DNA of 64,000 nucleotides from Ophiura sarsii. Its lineage: Eukaryota; Echinodermata; Ophiuroidea; Amphilepidida; Ophiuridae. Within the stretch, counting starts at the first letter, position 1. Each line of letters begins with the position of its first letter. Below are positions 1 to 11,475 of the stretch, piece by piece. The translations under genes were made by a program, and so were the position numbers. Under the pieces are notes generated by a model that saw only the letters and a program-made list of their open reading frames with translations, had not been told where the DNA came from and ran no database searches. The DNA is taken from NCBI GenBank assembly GCA_035610835.1, contig CM069449.1:9753855-9817854 (forward strand), in the 5' to 3' direction.

Positions 1-41
1 TTAGGCGCCACTTCGATTAAAAGCAACGGAGAAATAAGGAT

Positions 42-79
42 AACAAACACACACCCCAACACACACACAAACACACACC
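42..79. repeat. AC-rich microsatellite
   Basis: This is an interrupted run of CA/AC dinucleotides with a few CCC interruptions. Nothing coding is seen from 1 to 112. Confidence 0.8.
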
Positions 80-112
80 GTTTCCAGATTTATAGTAAGA
101 TTATTATTATGT

Positions 113-366
113 ATGGTCATTTATAGACAGATTGGTATTGGTATATGCACGATATTATGTAAGGTCATTTATAGTCAGGCTGGTATTGGTAACAGCACGA
201 TAGTATGTAAGGTCATTTACAGACAGGCTGGTATTAGTAAATGCACGGTAGTATGTACGATCATTTATAAACAGGCTGGTATTGGTAAATGCACGATAGT
301 ATGTACGGTCATTTATAGACAGGCCGTTATTGGTAACAGCACTATAGTATCTAAAGTCTTCTATGT
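113..366 (+). repeat. 48-bp minisatellite, array A (about 5 units)
   Basis: About five degenerate 48-bp units share the cores GGTCATTTATAGACAGGCTG, GTATTGGTAA and TGCACGATAGTATGTA. Because 48 is a multiple of three, the array is open on both strands and gives a spurious 16-residue periodic peptide. The same unit forms a larger array at 7200-8075. I see no reason to call it coding: there is no start context, no conserved residues and no splice signals. Confidence 0.8.
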
Positions 367-442
367 GCTGATAGCATAGCATTCCTGCCTCATAGCTCCC
401 CTCATTTGTTTTATCAGGTTTGGTGTAGAGTTACATGTTTGA

Positions 443-888
443 TTGAACATGTGGTCCAACTGTCACAGAATTGAGAGTGTTCCATTTAACATTAGTATAA
501 TCTTGTCTTGCGTTTCAGAGTTTAAATGTCAATGGGTAAACTACTTGGTTGAAGTTCTGCTATGCAGCATTGACACATTTGCCACGTTCGACTTGGCTAA
601 ACGAAAACAAGATCGTGCGTATTGGCGTGGAAATTGAGAATCCATGAATGGCCATCGGATGCCAGAGAAAACGTAGTGCGTGTAAGGTTGCGAAAAAGTA
701 TAAATCGGGGAGTGGGGTGGGGAGGATGGAATATAAGGTCAAACACATAATTATTAGATTGGATATTCTACTAGCTTGTGCTATGTACGGTATTGATCAC
801 ATTTGTACGTGTATAGTCAACGTCATAATGCTATGGACAAAATTCAGGCTATTTCACGCTCGCGGAGCTGCATCCAGATGCATGAAGA
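443..888. other. no gene seen; copy of a dispersed repeat at about 790-888
   Basis: Most of this stretch shows nothing recognisable. Part of it (about 810-888) resembles 51260-51345. Both carry a 'GTCATAATG' block, an 'AAATTCA(G/A)GCTAT' block and a shared 'CCAGATGCATGAA' block, so this is a diverged dispersed repeat. Confidence 0.4.
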
Positions 889-1362
889 GGAGTGCACTAC
901 ACTAACAGGGTATCCCATACCCTTAAAGTGTTGCTAAACTAGAATAGGAAAGTATGCATGACAAAATCCTCAATTTAAAAGACTTGACAGTAAGAAAAAT
1001 TGCGTAAATGCCTAGGATTTTTTATTAATTATGATAAATGGGACATCACCTACACTCACACTGACTATAACATGTGAATATCATCTAGGTAAACTTTGAG
1101 AGATCTTTTAATTTTATTGTTTTTTATTGGAAACATTGGCGATTACGGTGACATTTCCAAGCTCGTTAGAGATGTAATCTCTTCAAGGCGGTCTTTTGGA
1201 AAATCAAGCAGGCTACCCTACCTATTTTCTGCACTTTTTGATGAGAAAGAGTGATCATCTTTAAAAACAATTTTACGCTACAAGGTACAATTTCAAAATT
1301 TTGTGGTCTAAAACAGAGTTTTATATCAGTATTTTTGTACATATCCCTATGGAGCTCTATGA
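889..1362 (+). repeat. dispersed repeat family G, copy 1
   Basis: This is similar to the reverse complement of 19617-19957. Shared blocks include the 'AGTGCACTACACTAA' start, 'GCGTAAATGCCTAGGATTTT', 'GGGACATCACCTACA', 'GATTACGGTGACATTTCC' and an end at 'CCCTATGGAGCTCTAT'. Copy 1 has about 130 bp (roughly 1170-1320) that copy 2 lacks. No coding capacity is seen, and the family is probably a non-autonomous transposable element. Confidence 0.7.
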
Positions 1363-1402
1363 TGTTTTAACGATACATTTAAGTACGAAATATGAGAATG
1401 GG

Positions 1403-1784
1403 AAAAAGTATACTTTAGGTACCAAATTCTAGACTGTACTAGTATCGTCCGATACTGGAACACCCAGAATCGTTTGATACTGGTAAAAAGTCAGTGTTCC
1501 AATATCGGACGATACTGGCACACATAAAGTGTACCAGTATCGGGCGATACTGGAACACAATTATGTACCAGTATCGTTCAATACGGAACAAATTACTACT
1601 GGTAGCCTGTTTAACAGTATCGCCCGATACTAGAACATGATACTGGAACACAATTTGGTGTTCCAGTATCGACCGATACTTGAACAGTAAAATCGTACCA
1701 GTATCGAGCAATACTGGCAAATGTTATGTTCCAGTATCGAACGATACTGGTATACCAGTATCTGGGACCTAAAGTACACTTTTT
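1403..1784. mobile_element. TIR element filled with an array of 20-bp palindromes
   Basis: The ends are inverted repeats: AAAAAGTATACTTTAGGTAC on the left and the complement of AAAAAGTGTACTTTAGGTCC on the right. The interior is an array of about eight imperfect copies of CCAGTATCG-NN-CGATACTGG, spaced 28-60 bp apart. The central two bases differ from copy to copy (TC, GA, GG, TT, CC, AC, AG, AA). It is non-coding and is probably a miniature inverted-repeat element with an internal satellite. Confidence 0.75.
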
Positions 1785-1952
1785 CTTAAGAATGTTTTAG
1801 AAAAACTGGTGTTGATATGAGATATTCTAGTATTTACGCACGTGCGACGGTGTAAATAACTTCTTCTTTTTTATCATCCTGACAAATTATAGAGCTTGTG
1901 AATTGTGAAAGTATAAAACGCTTTCAAAATTTGAAACTAGTATTTACTTTTT

Positions 1953-2085
1953 ATTAGTCAAATATGAATACATATTTTATTAGTCAACTATGAATACATA
2001 TTTTATTAGTCAACTATGAATACATATTTTATTCATATTTTAATAATGTATTGTACATTTATGAATATTTGAATAATGTATTGTA
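1953..2085 (+). repeat. 26-bp tandem repeat (3 units) and a related AT-rich tail
   Basis: Three 26-bp units of the form ATTAGTCAACTATGAATACA plus TATTTT are followed by a related stretch with two copies of 'AATGTATTGTAC'. The second 'AATGTATTGTA' is the insertion site of the element at 2086-3181. Confidence 0.8.
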
Positions 2086-3181
2086 CAGGGTGTCCCAAAA
2101 GTCTATGCACGACTTTGAAACTTTGTATTTCACAAAATATAAGTCGTATTGAAAATATGAATACATATTTAGAAAGAGGAGATGTGGGAAATCATTTTGA
2201 AACCAAACATTGAAGTAACATCTGTTTGTAATGCCACCACCGAAGTAAAATATATATTACTGCAAAAATGTAATTTTATATTTCGGAGGAATAAAGCTCA
2301 TAAATCCACACCTATTGAGATTAACGAAAAGACGGTTAGAGTTGGTTACACGGAAAGTGATCCGTCAATTGTAATATTTAAATTTTACATTACAGTGATC
2401 CCATCATAATAACAAACTATATCACACATAATGTTCGTTTCTATAGTGAAATCTAGTTTAAATGTTTCCATTTATACATGTGCTAGACGTGTGCTAATGC
2501 AAGCCAAAACACAGACCTAAAAAATTGAATAACGTAACAGAAAAGTGAACACACACATCATACAGCTGTCAAACATGTTAACATTTAAACTTACCGGATT
2601 ATTTTAATGCTGCTTGTTTTAGTCTTTTTTCTACCACATCGAGACAAATCATGCACAGTTCCTGTGTTCAAAAATGTATCCACCAACTTCAGAATGGATA
2701 TTCTTGAAATGTTTTCTGAACTTTTGTTGAGTGATTTGAACTGAATTTGTTTTAGCGTAGAACCATACAATTTGTATTCGCTTACCTATGCTGTAAACCA
2801 CCTTGAATGAAGACTTTTGCTGTGCAATTTTGTCTAGTATGCCTATTTATGTTGTGATTGACCGAGTTTGGTAATAAAACATTAATGTTGCAAGGTAATC
2901 AGTGAACTGTGACTAATGCGCAACGTTGCTTTCATGATACCGTTAATTTATGCGCACCTGATTTGAGCAACAATGTGTGGTACTTAGTATAGGTAGGTCT
3001 GGCACACGGCCACAAACTTTCAACCAGTTTTATGTTGTGGGTTCACCGATATGGTTGTGTTTGGTATCAAAATAATTTCCCAAATCTCGTCTATCAAAAT
3101 ATGGTTAAATTTATACCATATGATTTATATTTTATGAGATATGACTCTTCAAAAACGTGCATAGACTTTTGGGACACCCTG
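2086..3181. mobile_element. TA-flanked TIR element (Tc1/mariner-like, non-autonomous), 1096 bp
   Basis: The element starts CAGGGTGTCCCAAAAGTCTA and continues TGCACG. It ends with the exact reverse complement of those 26 bp. A TA dinucleotide flanks both ends (2084-2085 and 3182-3183). Joining the flanks restores the sequence present intact at 2046-2068, so the pre-insertion site can be read directly. The 75-codon open frame inside (2182-2409) has no DDE-type transposase motif, so the element is probably non-autonomous. Confidence 0.85.
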
Positions 3182-3845
3182 TACATTTATGAATAATAAA
3201 TATAAATTTTACTCTCAGAGTAACGACTCCCTTTCGCGGAAGGTCTAAACTCTTATATTTTAATCTATTTATATTTGTATGTAGCATAAATCCAAAGGAG
3301 AATAAACGAACTGTGTTAATCTTCAACGCAAATACTAAATAATTCGTGTCGCGGTTGACTTTAGTTAGAGAATTAAAATTCATTATTCTCTTTCATCTTG
3401 TATTCATTTTGAAATGTAAATACAGCAGGGAGTTAAAAGTAATGTACTCAGCAGTATGTCAATCCGTGTAATACATTTAATATTATTTGCAGAATTGATG
3501 AGTCACATTTTGAAATGTTTTAGTTATGCCTTGTCGGTTTTCTATTTACTATTTCGGTACAACTGACTATCTATGGCGTTAATTAAAGCCGGAACATGCA
3601 TGGACAATTAAATCTTATATGTGTTTGAATGAATTCAAACATGCCTAAGCGTATTTAATCTTTTAATGAATTTTCCCCATGCATACTTATTTTGTTTGCA
3701 GAGTTAAGGCCATTCACATTACACTGTCAATAGACGTTTTTAAATCGAGGTTTTCCGAAAGAGGGTTTGATGACTTGTTAAACTTTTGGATTCAACATGG
3801 TCATACGTACGTGGGTAATACAATGGGAACCAGACTAACAAATTA

Positions 3846-4028
3846 CAGGGTGCCTCAAAAGTTTCGATGCCATTTTTATGTCTTGGGTAAAATAAATGAA
3901 CATATTTCGTATAGAAATAATTCTACATGTTTCCTCTATTCAACAAATATGTTTTCAGTGTTATACTGAGAAATATTTTACCGGAGATATAAAGCTTTAC
4001 AATGCTATCGAAACTTTTGGGCACCCTG
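3846..4028. mobile_element. TA-flanked MITE, 183 bp
   Basis: The ends CAGGGTGCCTCAAAAGTTTC and the complement of CAGGGTGCCCAAAAGTTTC form about 24-bp terminal inverted repeats. TA lies on both sides (3844-3845 and 4029-4030). The termini resemble those of the 2086-3181 element (CAGGGTG.CC.AAAAGT), so the two probably belong to one superfamily. Confidence 0.85.
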
Positions 4029-4409
4029 TACGATCGTTATTTGAAATGATCTATGTCTAGTGTTATTGTCGGGTGTTCTGTTATTTGGTTACTAATAGAA
4101 CATTATCATTTTCACACATGCGCGTCAATTCGTCATCAAATGTTTAAGACAAAAAAAGTCACGAAGAAAGAGAAAAGTGAAAAAAATTGCAACACTGCAT
4201 CCTGTTACGAAGGTTGCTAGTTCGAATCCGGCCAGAAAAATGAAACAGATTCTCTATAGTCATGATATCCCAATATCACCTGTCTTCTGCGGCGAAATAA
4301 AGATTGTACTACACAACACCTCTTTATCAATATAAAGGTGTCCATAAATACATGGTGTCCCAAACATTTACAAAGCTGAGACTTGGACAATTTGTTATAA
4401 ACCAAACAT

Positions 4410-4729
4410 AATACCGTTAAACTTCATCTATAAGCACCCATTGACTAATAGTTAATAAGCAGAGAATAGATAAAAAGGTATGAGCGCCCTCTTTTGATTA
4501 TAATTGAATGGCTATTATTAAATCAATTTATTTCCAATAAGATAGAGGGCCGTCCATTTATACCGACCCATCAATCATACATGTATATAGTTATAAAACA
4601 GTATCTGACATAGCAGTCCCGTTTAGATCAATTGGTAAAGCCGAAGTTTGGCTAGGGCAATTGTGATCGCAGGTTCCAGATGACAATACCTGGTTCGAAT
4701 CTCACTTGCTGACTTCTTCTTTTGGAAAG
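4410..4729 (+). repeat. tRNA-box-bearing repeat, copy 1 (left arm of a large inverted repeat)
   Basis: About 320 bp are repeated in inverted orientation at 6287-6610. An internal RNA polymerase III box A-like sequence (TAGATCAATTGG, 4624-4635) and a box B (GGTTCGAATC, 4692-4701) suggest a tRNA-derived SINE. However, the shared sequence continues about 200 bp upstream of box A, outside any pol III transcript, and the A-to-B spacing of about 57 bp is long. It could instead be a DNA element that captured a SINE. Confidence 0.7.
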
Positions 4730-5054
4730 TTTATAAATATTTACGGTGTATATCAAATTCTTAACTTTGTTTTTACCATGAATAAATAGTGAATCTATCT
4801 TTGTCTTTAATGTGGGTTTTCCCTCTTTTTTTCTCTCTTCCTACTATTTTTAATTTTAATTTTAATGTTTTAAATCACAATCGTTTATAAATAGTACAAA
4901 CATTTAAATCAACCTCAACGACTTAGTATTTTTGTGAAGACATGCATGGATGGAGTACAATGAGACAATACGTTGATTATACAATTCACTGCTTTTCAGT
5001 TCTGCTACTTATGGTCTTTTGTTAAGTTGTGGTTTTTGTGAGTAGTTGGCCATT

Positions 5055-5092
5055 GTTGGTTCTAGATGACAATTCCTGATTCGAGTTTTTAG
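5055..5092 (+). repeat. fragment of the tRNA-box repeat
   Basis: The segment 'GGTTCTAGATGACAATTCCT' followed by 'GATTCGAG' matches the box B region of the repeat at 4410-4729, but nothing else of the element is recognisable. It is a short decayed piece. Confidence 0.5.
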
Positions 5093-5520
5093 AGACACCA
5101 TGTATACATGTACATGTACATGTATATGGTTCACAGTTGATCGATACAAGCATGTAGCATGTCTGTAGAATTTGGGGCAGAGCACTTATCAAACTGCTTT
5201 GTACATTTCACGGACATAAATTATGCTAATGAGCTCATTAAATGACGTCACTCACATCATCGATATTTTCGTAACGCCAAAATTGTAGGGTTGAAATTCT
5301 AGGTCGAGTAAAATGATGTGAGCTTTTGTGAATTTATTCCCGTATTGGAATATTTTTTTATTGAAAATAGACAGTTCAAATTAAACGTTGGTTCCAAGTT
5401 CAACTGACAACTGCAATATGCAGGCAACATTTGAGAAAAAACGATGCCCGACTTTGCAAGAAAGTGTACGGGGAAGTGTACGGGTGAACATGACAAACCA
5501 AAACAGTCTAGTAAGTAACC

Positions 5521-5541
5521 GCCTCCGTGGCGCAATTGGTA

Positions 5542-5577
<36 letters not shown>

Positions 5578-5593
5578 GAGGCCAGCGGGGGCG
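5521..5593 (+). tRNA. tRNA-Asn (GTT), slightly degenerate gene or pseudogene
   Basis: The sequence folds as a tRNA. The 7-bp acceptor stem is GCCTCCG with CGGGGGC plus discriminator G. The D arm is GCGC-loop-GCGC, and the anticodon stem is TTCGG/CCGAA around loop CTGTTAA, with anticodon GTT at 5555-5557. It carries box A (TGGCGCAATTGG) and box B (GGTTCGAGG). Compared with the usual animal tRNA-Asn, the 3' strand of the T stem appears one base short, which weakens the T arm. A T5 run (5601-5605) follows and could terminate pol III. It sits between the inverted repeats 4410-4729 and 6287-6610. The antisense frame across it is an artefact. Confidence 0.75.
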
Positions 5594-6286
5594 TTGTTTC
5601 TTTTTGCATTTAATGCAGATCGACAAATCACATCACAGTAAAAATTTAATGTTGACAAAATCACAGACCACTTACACAAAAATCGCATCTGCGCATACTC
5701 CTGTCGTGATCGAAATCCAACACACAAGCAATGGGCGAGTTTTATAAGTGCAGAGGACTTCTTTAGTGATATAGACACAGTTTCGTAATCCTAAAACTAA
5801 TCCGTTATAAATCAATAACACGTGGCCACTATACTACCATTTACATGAATGTAATGCATGACCTTCAATACCACGTGAGCTGCTCAAACTACGACATGTT
5901 CATTAGGCGTGCAATTTAAAGGCAATTGGTCAAACGTGTGTATTATAGTTCCGAAAAACTTAAACAGACTTAAAAAGATGGATGGTGCCGTAAATCAGTC
6001 CTTCGCGTGATTTCTTTTATTATTTCCACTCAGTTTTGTTTTATTTGTTTTGTGCTTTGTGTTTCTCCAAGAATAGGTATGGCACAAACGTGTAATATCG
6101 CGTTTCGAATCAATGAGGACAACAGGCAAACAGTCAAAACGTTTTTGACTGGCCATGGCTTGCGTGTCCAGTTTGATTAAATTTGGTTTCATTTAAAAAA
6201 ATAAAATAAAAAACCAACGAAAAAGATAGATTCCTTGTTCATTCATGATAAAAATAAAACACTGTCAAGAATTTGAAAATTATGAC

Positions 6287-6610
6287 CTTTCCAAAAGAAG
6301 AAGTCTTGAAGTGAGATTCGAACCAGGAATTGTCATCTGGAACCTGCAATCACAATTGCCCTACATGTAGCCCAAACTGTCGGCTTTACCAATTGATCTA
6401 AACGGGACTGCTATGTCAGATACTGTTTTATAACTACATGTATGATTGATGGGTCGGTATAAATGGACGGCCCTCTATCTTATTGGAAATAAATTGATTT
6501 AATAATAGCCATTCAATTATAATCAAAAGAGGGCGCTCATACCTTTTTATCTATTCTCTGCTTATTAACTATTAGTCAATGGGTGCTTATAGATGAAGTT
6601 TAACGGTATT
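6287..6610 (-). repeat. tRNA-box-bearing repeat, copy 2 (right arm)
   Basis: This is the reverse complement of 4410-4729 with few differences, including box B and box A on the minus strand. About 1.56 kb separates the arms. Confidence 0.75.
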
Positions 6611-7199
6611 TGTAATTTATTTCCGGGGATGATTATACATACGTACATATACACACATATTTTAAAGTAATAGGTCAGTATACACAAAACAAGTAAGACC
6701 TGGTCTAACTTTAGACCCGGTCCTTCCCGGTCTGGAAGGACCATTTTATTCTTTTATATCCTTTGTGTGCACCATAACAAAGTCCAAAGGGGAAATTGGA
6801 GTCACCTAATAAGGCTTAATATAACACTAAAATGTATTGCCCCTGATAAGGTATATTACTTATGTTGCATGAGCTCATCAAAGCATAAAAGGTCCCTTCT
6901 GGAAGGACCATTCGTTATTTAGACCGAGTTTAAGTTGTGTTGTGCATACAGACCATAATGTCCAGTTTAGCAGGGTTTGTATAACAGTCTTATAATGGAA
7001 AGGACTGTTTTAAAATGTTCGTTTTTGCAAACCTATCTAGCTAATAGAACAACTGCAACTCTTGCATGAACCAAATAACAGTTTCTGTTGAGCTTTAGAC
7101 ACATTTTTAAGAAACTTGTTTATCCCAATAGCTGCATGAGATGTTATGTATTTGACATCCTTGGATGTATGTATGTCTGTATAAAATAACATGTGTAGT
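6611..7199. other. no gene seen
   Basis: AT-rich sequence. The only structure noticed is a repeated 'TCTGGAAGGACCAT' at about 6730-6745 and 6898-6912. No open frame or RNA was recognised. Confidence 0.4.
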
Positions 7200-8075
7200 T
7201 ACTTATGAACAGGCTTGCATTTGTTAATGCACTATAGTATTTTATGGACGGGCTGGTTTGGTTAATGCGGTATTGTTTAATACACTATAGTATGTAAAGT
7301 CTTCTATAGACAGGCCAGTATTGGTAAATGCACTGTACTATACATAGTCTTCTATGGATATGCTGGTATTGGTAATTGCACAATAGCATGTGTAGTCACT
7401 TATGGACAGGCTTGCATTGGTTAATGCACTGTGGTCTTTAATGGACAGGCTAGTATTGGTAACGGGGTCTCCGTTAATGCACTATAGTATGTATAGTCTT
7501 CTAGTCTTCTAGTGTGATAAGTATTCAATAGAAACATGCACAAAAGTATGTAAAGTCGTCTATGGACAGGCTGGAATTGGTTAATGAACGATAAAATGAG
7601 AAGACTTCTGTAGCTGGTATTGGTTAATGCATTAAAAAGATGAAGTTTTCTGTGCACAGGCTGGTGATGGTAAATGCACGATAGTTTCTTCTATAAACAG
7701 CCTGGTATTGGTTAATGAACGATAGTATATGAAGTCTTCTGCACACAGGCTGGTATTGGTAAATGCACTATAGTACGTAAAGTCTTCTATAAGTATGCTG
7801 GTATTGGTAGATGCACATAAATATGTATAGTCTTCAATAGACAGGTATTGGTAAATGTACCATAGACTATAAATTATTCTATGCACATGCTCGTATTGGT
7901 AAATGTACAATAGTATGTAAGTCTTCTATGGACAGGTTGATATTGTAAAGTCGTCAATGGACACGTTGAATCTGGTCAATGGACGATGTTAATGTATTTA
8001 TAAACAATCTGCAATTGGTAAATAGACAGGAGTATAAATAGTCTTCTATAAGCAGGCTCGTTTGACTGTAATATA
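7200..8075 (+). repeat. 48-bp minisatellite, array B (about 18 degenerate units)
   Basis: This is a longer and more decayed array of the unit seen at 113-366. The core features are 'CTATGGACAGGCTGGTATTG', 'GTAAATGCAC' and 'ATAGTATGTAAAGTCTT'. Several units have indels, so frames break and no long ORF survives. The two arrays are about 6.8 kb apart in the same orientation. Confidence 0.8.
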
Positions 8076-8430
8076 TCTACTCGCAGACTTTAGGCACATC
8101 AATGACAACAATGACCTTACATATCGAATATCAATGTACACATAAAGTCAAAGAAAATCAGTATAGAAAACAAACATGTTATGCAATTGTCTGTGTTCGT
8201 TATCGATAGAATTGAGACAAAAAGAATAATATCAGTATGTTTTACTTGGGTTGATCAGGTTACAACAAAAACAATTGTTTAGGGCGAGTTAAATAGGACG
8301 GGTTGAATTTTATTTATTTATTCCGAGTATCTCCCTTGCCCGAAGGAATGTGCATGAGGGGAAACCAATCATTTATTTGTATGCAATGCCACCTGTTCCG
8401 TGGCTAAGTTAAACAATAGCGGTTTGATAC

Positions 8431-8630
8431 ATGATCCTTCATCAGGGGCGGGGCGTTGATTGTATGAAAGTAGGACATGTCAATTTAAGGCTACTTTTAG
8501 CATTCATCAGGGGGCGGGGAGTCGAATGTATGGAAGTAGGACATGTCAATTTAAGGCTACCTTTAGCATTCATCAGGGGCGGGAGTCGAATGTATGGAAG
8601 TAGAACGTGTCAATTGAAGCCCAACTTTAG
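8431..8630 (+). repeat. about 63-bp tandem repeat, 3 units
   Basis: Three units share 'CATTCATCAGGGGCGGG', 'AATGTATGGAAGTAGGACAT' and 'GTCAATTTAAGGCTAC'. Small indels next to the G-run shift the phase. It is not coding. Confidence 0.8.
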
Positions 8631-9267
8631 CAGAGGTGTGCCCAGAAATACTCTAACAGGACGGGAATGTGTTTTGAATTAATATCCGGGTTGAGTGGTA
8701 TGTCAACAGTAAGCTGAAATTATTTCATTTAGCTTAAAAGTGGGAATTGGATTTCATCTCTCCTATATGAACCCTTGGCACGTTAATATGCGGGTGCTTT
8801 TAAAACGATTTTTTTTTTACATTTCCTTGAACATATTAACATTTTAGATCAATTGAACTTATTCAAACCAATCTTATGATTTGCTACAGAGTAGCCCTGA
8901 AAAGAGTGTCCGTGTTTAACGTCAGTGGGGCATCCTGTACAAGCATGTATGTGTTCATTTCGTAAGTAGTGAACGGACGCAACAAATAGCCGAAGGAAAA
9001 AATACAAAGTTTAAATTAATTTAGATTATTTTAGTCAGGTATTCATGATTAGAAGATTCATTTATATGTGACCAATCTTCGAGATACCACCCAGTTTCCG
9101 CTACATTTACTTGCAAATAGATTAGAAAAGATAAGACAGAAATAAATCAATGCTGCTTAAGCTCGTCCTTCGTGTCTGAGTTCAACAAGTAAGGTGTATA
9201 ATTGTAAGGCTCGTGCTTATTATATAATATCCCTCGCACCTATCTCATCATGCACTGTATTCTGTTT

Positions 9268-9490
9268 AACAATTTCCACGCGGCTATTAGTTTTACCATA
9301 TTATACAAAACAGATTTTCCAGAAACCTTCCCAACTTTCAAAGTCTATCTCAAGGATTCCTGAGCTAACACTAGGTATGTTTGTACTTATTTTAATGCAA
9401 TTCTCATAGTGATTCCAAATATTGTGATGCAATTCAATAATGTTGACATTTTTTAAACATTTTGTGAAACTTTGGAACTGTCGTCCGCAG
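9268..9490 (+). repeat. dispersed repeat family L, copy 1
   Basis: This is similar in the same orientation to 17925-18290 and 41181-41415. Shared blocks are 'CGGCTATTAGTTTTACCATA', 'CAAAACAGATTTT', 'ATGTTTGTACTTATTTTAAT', 'GTGATTCCAAATAT' and 'TTTTGTGAAA'. No terminal repeats or target duplications were resolved. Confidence 0.75.
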
Positions 9491-11326
9491 ACGACTACCG
9501 CGTGGAAAGCGTTGCATGGAGAGATATACGTGCGAGGTGTGTTCTATAATTGCCGTGAGGTAACAGCTTGTGGGTGTGTATGTGATAAGACTACAAATGT
9601 GCTCGTGTTGGATTTGATTAATTTGTTAAAAGCATCTATATTCCAATCTGTGGTATATAATAAAGCTGTAACGATTCGTCTGAGCAACATGACTACCCCT
9701 ATTTAATATAATCTAAAGCTGAATAGAACGCGACAACAGTATCAATCCATCTCATTGCATCGTCAATAAAAGCAAGACGGATTACTGCTGTCCGGAGTGA
9801 CAGGAGCAGATGTTTTCAAATACTGGGCCTAAGGTAAAGGAAGAAATCCTTGTTCAATGTGCTCCATAGACCTATATTTTTGTTCTCAAATTAAAAGATT
9901 CAACGATGCTGGAAGTTTTAGAAACATTTTTGTAACAATTGTAATTTCTTTAAAATTGATTTTAAACCTTTCGAACATTTTTTGAAAATGTTTGAATATT
10001 TAAGAAACATTCCAAAACTGCCAGGAAAAAAACAAAAACAAAAAACAAGCAACAACAATAAAACACGCACCACTGAAAAGAAAATACAGGAAACAGTTTT
10101 AATTGCATTTCATAAATATTCTGCAACTCATCTGTATCTTTTAATTGTGCGGTATCTCTAAATATATTGATTTTTTTCTTCTCGCCAAAAACACGCTGAT
10201 GGTCGTCCATGAATTACGCATCTGGTAATGAAAGAGGACATCCTGATTTAATAAAGAGCCAACACGTACTTAAAGGAATATAAGATTAATCCGATAACGA
10301 AAATATAAAAATGGGTTGCATATTAAATTTGTAATAATCATTCATAATGATAACACCTGTAAAATAATTTCATTTCCTAGTCGGATGTTTTTCAATGTGC
10401 AAATCCATATATGATGATTTTATCATTACAACATACTATTCGAGACACCATATGTGGTGTACGCTTGTTGGCAATGATAGCTCAATATTACGAGTAGCAA
10501 TGGACCTACGGCACATATTCTCCTGGCCACAGTCCGACATACGCGGGTGCACTTTAATCAGCTTACTGCGCATGCTCGAAAATTCACAAAATGCCGCTAA
10601 CCAATCGGAGCCGTGATGTCGAACTCACGTATTGCGCACCACGGATGCCCGTTGCACCGTTTTGGGGGTGTGAGGTTGACACCTCATGTGACGTGCGTCC
10701 ATGCACTTAAAACATGGTTTTTCAAATCGTCTGGTATTTGTCTTCGGTTCAAAGATATTTTGAGACCTTAGCATACAAAGTGACTTTATTTAAACCATTA
10801 TCATGTTTATCGACAACATTGAGTTACTGGTGGCATCAAATTTAGCAAAGGTTTGAACCGGAAATTAATCCATGGTTGAGGTCAATGTATCATAGTTTCA
10901 ATTGTTTAGTTTGAGGTGTCAATAAGACAATACGATTCGGTAGGCATTTATCATATTTTATGCCTTATAATTTGTCAACGAAAGATCGACCGAAAGTGAG
11001 ATTTAAAAAGTGTTCAAACTTTGCCAAAATGCGAGGTCAAATTAATACATTATTCACTTGCATTCCATAACTGTTTCCACATAATCCTTGGCATTTCAAA
11101 TGTTTCCATATGAGCGCAAGGGATAACCAAATAATGAGAATATTACGAATATCGTAAAGCATCGGACAGCATCGGACATGGTAATCACTTGAGCAGAAAA
11201 TGGCGGAAGCAAACTTCTTGCGCTAAGATCTCCATTTAACAAATATGGAAATTCACTGAATATTGTGAAATTTAATCACCATTAAACTTTGTGCTTTTCT
11301 GTTCTTCTTTATTTGTTTATCTATAG
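9491..11326. other. no gene recognised
   Basis: Only short open frames occur here. About 10500-10690 is locally GC-richer and partly resembles 51290-51460 ('TTTTTCAAATCGTCTGGTA' and nearby blocks). The upstream exon(s) of the candidate gene beginning at 11327 may lie here or further 5', but none could be picked out. Confidence 0.3.
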
Positions 11327-11475
11327 ATGTGTGCATCGAAATCACGTCACATGGAGCGCATGACATGTATGGGTGGCTACAGGAGAATGCCTTGGAAATG
11401 CGCATGCCCAGATGGTCAAGAATGTGATTATAGCCCAAGAGATAGAAAATTTGTCTGCGATTACTCAAATGATGT
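11327..11475 (+). CDS. candidate internal exon, cysteine-rich (secreted?) peptide
   Basis: A strong acceptor precedes this 149-nt block: a pyrimidine tract from about 11290, then CTATAG. A consensus donor (GTAAGT) follows at 11476. One frame stays open across the block and encodes 49 residues plus two bases. It has six cysteines spaced C-x11-C-x10-C-x-C-x5-C-x10-C, ending in the motif CACPDGQEC then DRKFVC. The C-x-C-x5-C-x9/10-C ending recalls the last cysteines of prokineticin/AVIT-type or CART-type secreted peptides, but that is only a pattern resemblance. The exon joins in phase to 13290-13326. No signal-peptide exon was found, so the start is unknown. I cannot name the family. Confidence 0.5.

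Noticed and set aside
2182..2409. 75-aa ORF inside the TA-flanked element as a transposase
   Set aside because: No helix-turn-helix or DDE/DDD signature, and far too short.
5299..5778. 159-aa minus-strand ORF across the tRNA
   Set aside because: The peptide is the familiar antisense translation of a tRNA-Asn. No other coding signal.
113..8075. CRISPR-like array
   Set aside because: Units are contiguous 48-bp repeats without unique spacers in an animal genome.
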